A stretch of 64,000 bases of DNA from Nitratireductor mangrovi. Its GTDB lineage: Bacteria > Pseudomonadota > Alphaproteobacteria > Rhizobiales > Rhizobiaceae. A program made the position numbers and the translations under genes. The notes under the pieces are model-generated. The model was not told the origin of the DNA, ran no database searches, and saw only the letters and a program-made list of their open reading frames with translations. The DNA lies in contig NZ_CP042301.2 in NCBI RefSeq assembly GCF_007922615.2, positions 3,100,001-3,164,000 of the forward strand, in the 5' to 3' direction. This document shows positions 61,843 through 64,000 of this stretch, piece by piece (position 1 is the stretch's first letter; the number at the start of each line of letters is the position of its first letter).

Positions 61843-63066
61843 TCAGTTCCGAGCCCGCGCTTCCTCGAACCAGGAGACGATGAGGTCGCGCTCCTCCTCG
61901 GTCATGTAGGTGACGTTGCCGGGCGGCATGGCATGGCTGCGGCCCGACTGCAGGTAGATCTGTTCGGCGCGGTTGGCGATCGCGGCATCGCTGTCGAGGC
62001 GCACATTCTTCGGCGTGATGTAGACGCCTTCATAGACGGGTTCGGCGGTGTGGCACATGGAACAGCGGCCGAGCACGGTGTCGCGCACCGCGGGAAAATG
62101 CGCCGAGGCGACATAGGGCTCGGCCGCCTGGGCCGTACGATCCTCGCCGGTCAGCACCGTCGGCACCGTCGACAGCCACATGATGACGACGAACAGGATC
62201 GCGGCCAGCGCCCAGGTCCAGGTCGGGTTGCCCTTGCGGGCATGCACCGTGTTGAAATAGTGCCGGATCAGGACGCCGATCAGGAACACCAGGAGCGCGA
62301 TCACCCAGTTGAACTTGGTGGCAAACGCCAGCGGGTAGTGGTTCGACAGCATCAGGAACAGGACCGGCAGCGTCAGATAGTTGTTGTGCAGCGAGCGGGT
62401 CTTGGCGATGCGGCCGTATTTCGGGTCCGGCTTGCGCCCGGCGATCAGGTCGGCGACCACCACCTTCTGGTTCGGGATGATGATCATGAACACATTGGCC
62501 GACATGATCGTGGCCGTGAAGGCGCCGAGATGCAGAAGGGCAGCGCGCCCGGTGAAGACCTGGGTATAGCCCCAGGCCATGAAGACCAGCACCGCGAACA
62601 GGACCAGCATCAGCGTCGTATCGTTGTTGCCGAGCGGCGATTTGCAGAGCTGGTCGTAGACGATCCAGCCGACCGCCAGCGAGGCGAGCGAGATCAGGAT
62701 CGCGGTCCCGGCCGAAACGTCGAGCACGTTGCGGTCGACCAGATAGAGGTCGGCGCCGACATAATAGACGATGGCGAGCATGGCGAAGCCGGTCAGCCAG
62801 GTGGCGTAGGCCTCCCATTTGAACCAGGTCAGGTGCTCGGGCATCTCGGCTGGCGCCACCAGATATTTCTGGACATGGTAGAAGCCACCGCCATGCACCT
62901 GCCATTCCTCGCCATAGGCCCCTTCGGGCAGGCCGGGACGCTGGCGCAGGCCGAGGTCGAGCGCGACGAAATAGAAGGACGAGCCGATCCAGGCGATGCC
63001 GGTGATGACGTGCAGCCAGCGCACCGCAAAGCTCAGCCAGTCCCAGAAAATCGCGAAATCGTACAT
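61843..63066 (-). CDS. puuD: PuuD-type membrane urate hydroxylase with cytochrome c domain
   Basis: 407 residues. About eight or nine membrane helices, beginning RWLHVITGIAWIGSSFYFVALD, hold the urate-oxidising part; a C-terminal haem c domain has CSMCH near residue 335. It oxidises urate to 5-hydroxyisourate and passes electrons to the respiratory chain, replacing soluble uricase. Transcribed with guaD; divergent from the LysR gene across 140 bp. Confidence 0.93.
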   Translation of the reverse strand: MYDFAIFWDWLSFAVRWLHVITGIAWIGSSFYFVALDLGLRQRPGLPEGAYGEEWQVHGGGFYHVQKYLVAPAEMPEHLTWFKWEAYATWLTGFAMLAIVYYVGADLYLVDRNVLDVSAGTAILISLASLAVGWIVYDQLCKSPLGNNDTTLMLVLFAVLVFMAWGYTQVFTGRAALLHLGAFTATIMSANVFMIIIPNQKVVVADLIAGRKPDPKYGRIAKTRSLHNNYLTLPVLFLMLSNHYPLAFATKFNWVIALLVFLIGVLIRHYFNTVHARKGNPTWTWALAAILFVVIMWLSTVPTVLTGEDRTAQAAEPYVASAHFPAVRDTVLGRCSMCHTAEPVYEGVYITPKNVRLDSDAAIANRAEQIYLQSGRSHAMPPGNVTYMTEEERDLIVSWFEEARARN

Positions 63067-63206
63067 CGGTGCCTGCCCTCTTCGATCCCGCGACTTTACG
63101 GGCTCGACGGCAAACGAAAAGGGGGCCGCTCACCGAGCACTTTCAAAAAAATCGCGAAAATAATAGGTTGCTGCCAGCCAGAAGCCAAAAACATCGGGAC
63201 GCCGGG

Positions 63207-64000
63207 ATGGCCTATCTCGACAACATCGCCGTTTTCGTCCGCGTCGTCGAACTCGGCAACCTCTCCGCCGCAGGGCGCGACATGCGCATTTCGCCGGCGG
63301 TGGCCTCCAACCGCATCAAGGAACTTGAAAAGCATCTAGGCGTGCGCCTGTTCAACCGCACGACGCGCCAGCTGACTCCCACCGAGCACGGCCGCGTCTT
63401 TTACGACGGCGCCAAGAAGGTGCTTGAAGCGGTCGGCGACGCCGAGGCAGCCGTCAGCGCGCTGTCGGGCCAGCCGCGCGGCACCATCCGCGTCACCGCG
63501 CCGCTCGGCCTTGGCCGCCGACTGATCGCCTCCGGCATTCCCGAATTCCGCGAACGCTATCCCGACATCGAGGTCAGGCTCAGGCTTTCCGACCACGATG
63601 TCGACATCATGCGCGAGGGCATCGACGTCGCCTTCCGGCTCGGACTTCTGGAGGATTCCAGCCTCAGGATGCGCGGCATCATGGAATGCGAGCGCGTCAT
63701 CGTCGCCGCGCCTGCCTATCTGGAGAAGCGCGGCGAGCCGCAAACCGCCGACGACCTCCTTTCGCACGACTGCCTGATGCTGCGTTATCCGGGCGCGCGC
63801 GAGCATTTCTGGACGCTGAAGACCGAGGCCGGGCCGCGCAAGCTCGACGTGCGCGGCCCCTACGATTCCGACGATGGCGACGTCCTGACCGGCTGGGCAC
63901 TCGCCGGTCACGGCATCATCATGAAGCCGCGCTTCGAGGTCGAACCCTTCCTGCGCGACTGGCGCCTGAAGGTCATCCTCACCGATACCCCGCCGATCCC
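63207..64000 (+). CDS. LysR family regulator, 3' end outside window
   Basis: 264 codons present, cut by the window edge; typical LysR length is about 300. The N-terminal helix-turn-helix FVRVVELGNLSAAGRDMRISPAVASNRIKELEKHLGVRLFNRTTRQL is intact. The effector domain begins at about residue 92 (TIRVTAPLGLG). Divergent placement suggests control of the puuD-guaD unit, though no T-N11-A site was pinned down. Confidence 0.88.
   Translation, partial: MAYLDNIAVFVRVVELGNLSAAGRDMRISPAVASNRIKELEKHLGVRLFNRTTRQLTPTEHGRVFYDGAKKVLEAVGDAEAAVSALSGQPRGTIRVTAPLGLGRRLIASGIPEFRERYPDIEVRLRLSDHDVDIMREGIDVAFRLGLLEDSSLRMRGIMECERVIVAAPAYLEKRGEPQTADDLLSHDCLMLRYPGAREHFWTLKTEAGPRKLDVRGPYDSDDGDVLTGWALAGHGIIMKPRFEVEPFLRDWRLKVILTDTPPI

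Overview
The window looks like a chromosomal segment of a high-GC alphaproteobacterium, most likely Rhizobiales (Hyphomicrobiales), possibly a Mesorhizobium/Phyllobacteriaceae-type organism. This rests on gene content and style: a split pntAA/pntAB/pntB transhydrogenase preceded by a tiny aa3-type oxidase subunit IV, a DUF992 protein, a fused indolepyruvate oxidoreductase, PuuD-type membrane urate hydroxylase, and many ABC and TRAP uptake genes. No rRNA, tRNA, CRISPR array or transposase was recognised.

Region 1 (1-11.4 kb) resembles a low-oxygen or energy-limitation module: two c-type cytochromes, an APH/AAA kinase fusion, a universal stress protein, Hsp20, a phasin, an SDR, a PHA synthase, a cation P-type ATPase and a GcvT-fold protein. 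Three FNR/FixK-type 14-bp boxes (2396, 4132, 7336) lie in front of these genes and suggest common control. Region 2 (11.6-20.8 kb) is core metabolism: a PlsB-like acyltransferase, a cupin, DUF992, a small membrane protein, coxIV-pntAA-pntAB-pntB, and a secreted von Willebrand A protein with six tandem Ig-like repeats.

Region 3 (20.9-32.5 kb) is a branched-chain-type ABC transporter operon headed by an acyl-CoA synthetase. It is followed by a Crp-family regulator, a FeeM/LuxI-like acyltransferase and a GGDEF-EAL protein. Region 4 (32.6-41.3 kb) holds a fused indolepyruvate ferredoxin oxidoreductase, a TRAP transporter whose binding-protein gene converges on its permease genes, and a PuuD-like glutamine-amide hydrolase.

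Region 5 (41.3-49.8 kb) is accessory. It has a lower-GC OLD-type ATPase/Toprim protein, a proteasome-like Ntn hydrolase with a small membrane partner, and a copper-handling operon (His-rich secreted protein, lipoprotein, TolC-like protein, multicopper oxidase, cupredoxin, CusF-like protein). The copper operon is bracketed by two 124-bp direct repeats, one being the 3' end of an intact gene and the other a detached copy. Inside it, between the first two genes, is a predicted three-way-junction RNA whose closing stem spans the upstream stop codon and the downstream ribosome binding site.

Region 6 (49.9-64 kb) contains a hydroxyacid dehydrogenase, small secreted proteins, a LacI regulator that appears to start at CTG, an EamA transporter, MarR and creatininase genes, an intradiol dioxygenase, a CcdAB toxin-antitoxin pair, a CobW metallochaperone with a WD40 neighbour, and a purine catabolic cluster (hydroxypyruvate isomerase, guanine deaminase, urate hydroxylase). 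It ends in a LysR regulator cut by the window edge.
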